NCBI GenBank assembly: GCA_002474415.1
Contig: DLQV01000281.1
Coordinates: 327-5,553, forward strand
Reading direction: 5' to 3'
Origin: Lachnospiraceae bacterium UBA7598
GTDB lineage: Bacteria > Bacillota > Clostridia > Lachnospirales > Lachnospiraceae
Length of the DNA stretch: 5,227 nucleotides
The translations under genes and the position numbers were made by a program. Of this stretch, positions 3,940-5,227 are shown piece by piece (positions within the stretch are counted from its first letter, which is position 1; every line of letters starts with the position of its first letter). The notes below the pieces were generated by a model. That model worked only from the letters and a program-made list of their open reading frames with translations. It was not told where the DNA came from and did no database searches.

Positions 3940-5227
3940 TTGGCATTAACCAAAGCAAAGATCATAATGGCAGGACTGGCAGTGACAGCTGTCTGCATAT
4001 TTGCACCACAGCAGTTAAAGGCCCAGGTGCCGGAAGAACAAATGGACGGTGTGATGGGACAAAGTATAGAGGATGAGACGGTATACGGGGATCAGCCAGA
4101 TTTAGACACGCAGATTTTGAAGAATGCACCGGTTCTGACAGGAAGATCTTCTTTGAAAAAGGCATCGGCCTATACCAGCGCTTTTTTGAATGCTTCGTTT
4201 ACGACAATCGGTGATTATAACAATGCAACTTATTATCACAAAGCGGATTATGAAGATGACCAGTTGATTAATGGAATCGATGTGTCGTATTGGCAGGCAA
4301 ATGAGAGTTTAAAGAAAAAATATTCCAAGGACAGAAGCAAGTGGACACAGACAGGGCTTGACTGGGAGCGGATTCATGCAGCAGGAATTGATTTTGCTTT
4401 TGTACGTGTGGCATCCCGAGATACAAAGGATGGGAGCATTTACACGGATAATTGTGCAGACAGCCATATTCAGGGACCACTTTCCAATGACATCAATGTG
4501 GGACTGTATTTCTTTTCCCAGGCATTGAACGAGACAGAAGCGAGGGCAGAGGCACAGTATGTTCTGAATCTGATTGACAAGTATGGATGGGATGTTTCCA
4601 TGCCAATTGTAATGGACCGTGAGGCAGGTGCAAATAAACGTCTTACCGGAGGAAAACTTTCCAAAGCGAAAGAGACAGCAGTATGTCAGGCATTTGCGGA
4701 TACCATTACAGCCGCTGGCTATCGGGCCGGAGTGTATGCATCCTATGCCTGGATTAAAAATTATATCAACACGGATGCATTATATGATTGCTCTCTGTGG
4801 GTGGCACGGTATAACAATACCACGACAAGCTATGCAAAGTCGGGAACTCCATATGCGGATGCTGCTTATGATTATGAGTTTTGGCAGTATTCATCATCTG
4901 CAAAGATCGATGGATATGCAAAGAGTCTAGATGTAAACTTCTGGTATAAGGATACCAGTGAACAGACAACCGGTCTGAAGGCATCAGATGGTACTTCGGG
5001 AACTGTAAATCTCAGCTGGGACAGTGTGGCATCGGATGTAGATGGCTATCAGGTATGGCGTTATGATGCGGGACAGGGGAAATATGTTTTCCTGAAAGCG
5101 ATACCGGATTGCAGTTATGCGGATACGATGATAGAAGGTGGAAAAGATTATCAGTATAAGGTGAGATGTTACTGGACAATTGGGGGAACTCATTATTATG
5201 GTACATTTTCATCAGCAGCCTCGGTAA
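3940..5227 (+). CDS. Secreted GH25 muramidase (lysozyme) with FnIII-like tail, 3' truncated by window
   Basis: 429 codons are visible and the frame is still open at the right edge. The product is an exported N-acetylmuramidase of glycoside hydrolase family 25, which hydrolyses the MurNAc-GlcNAc beta-1,4 bond of peptidoglycan. The TTG start gives a normal signal peptide: basic n-region (K5, K7), hydrophobic core IIMAGLAVTAVCIF, probable cleavage after LKA (26-28). ATG 3967 would delete the basic region, and a stop lies just upstream in frame (TAA 3919-3921). An acidic, poorly conserved stretch (about 29-109) precedes the catalytic domain (about 110-337): GIDVSYWQ (112-119, D114), FAFVRVASR (152-160), VGLYFFSQA (187-195), PIVMDREAG (222-230) with the catalytic D226-x-E228 pair, LWVARYNN (286-293), and YEFWQYSS to DVNFWY (312-336). 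A loop of about 20 residues rich in Lys/Ser (120-139) is inserted after the first strand. A fibronectin-III-like domain begins near 343 (LKASDGTSGTVNLSW, DGYQVWRY, YQYKVRCYW), probably a linker or binding module. More C-terminal domains may follow outside the window. Confidence 0.93.
   Translation, partial: MALTKAKIIMAGLAVTAVCIFAPQQLKAQVPEEQMDGVMGQSIEDETVYGDQPDLDTQILKNAPVLTGRSSLKKASAYTSAFLNASFTTIGDYNNATYYHKADYEDDQLINGIDVSYWQANESLKKKYSKDRSKWTQTGLDWERIHAAGIDFAFVRVASRDTKDGSIYTDNCADSHIQGPLSNDINVGLYFFSQALNETEARAEAQYVLNLIDKYGWDVSMPIVMDREAGANKRLTGGKLSKAKETAVCQAFADTITAAGYRAGVYASYAWIKNYINTDALYDCSLWVARYNNTTTSYAKSGTPYADAAYDYEFWQYSSSAKIDGYAKSLDVNFWYKDTSEQTTGLKASDGTSGTVNLSWDSVASDVDGYQVWRYDAGQGKYVFLKAIPDCSYADTMIEGGKDYQYKVRCYWTIGGTHYYGTFSSAASV

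Overview
This 5.2 kb window looks like chromosome of a low-to-mid GC Firmicute, most likely a gut Clostridium-cluster XIVa / Lachnospiraceae-type organism. The evidence is strong AAAGGAGG-type ribosome binding sites, sigma-A promoters close to consensus, U-tract hairpin terminators, a tRNA without an encoded CCA end, and protein families typical of that group (two-hotdog acyl-ACP thioesterase, CvfB, YjfB, SH3b-NlpC/P60 and GH25 wall hydrolases). The genus call is inference from family content, not from a database match.

Layout. (1) Bases 1-48 are the 3' part of a tRNA-Gln with anticodon CTG, followed at once by its terminator (53-84). (2) A tightly packed plus-strand cluster follows: acyl-ACP thioesterase (116-823), the S1-domain RNA-binding protein CvfB (832-1671) and the enamine/imine deaminase RidA (1703-2077). 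It ends at a symmetrical hairpin (2093-2125) that can act as a terminator in both directions. ridA may also have its own promoter inside the end of cvfB. (3) A small minus-strand gene of the YjfB family (2149-2343) converges on that terminator. (4) The divergent intergenic region 2344-2548 carries a sigma-A promoter on each strand. The rightward one is a perfect TTGACA-17-TATAAT with a 12-bp palindrome in its spacer and TGTAAY repeats just downstream. (5) Two secreted peptidoglycan hydrolases follow as separate transcription units: an SH3b-SH3b-NlpC/P60 endopeptidase (2549-3748) with a GAAA-tetraloop terminator, then a GH25 lysozyme-like muramidase with a fibronectin-III-like tail. The GH25 gene starts at TTG 3940 and runs off the right edge.

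Function. The left half is housekeeping: lipid acyl-chain release, RNA/translation-linked regulation and metabolite damage control. The right half is cell-wall remodelling. The endopeptidase cuts stem peptides and the muramidase cuts glycan strands, so the two exported enzymes attack complementary bonds in peptidoglycan. TGTAA half-sites occur near both promoters, which hints at shared control (for example by a WalR-like regulator), but this is weak in AT-rich DNA.

I found no convincing undescribed system. There are no mobile elements, CRISPR arrays, defence genes or phage genes. The most interesting items are regulatory: the palindrome and repeats at the NlpC/P60 promoter and the inverted repeat upstream of the muramidase promoter.
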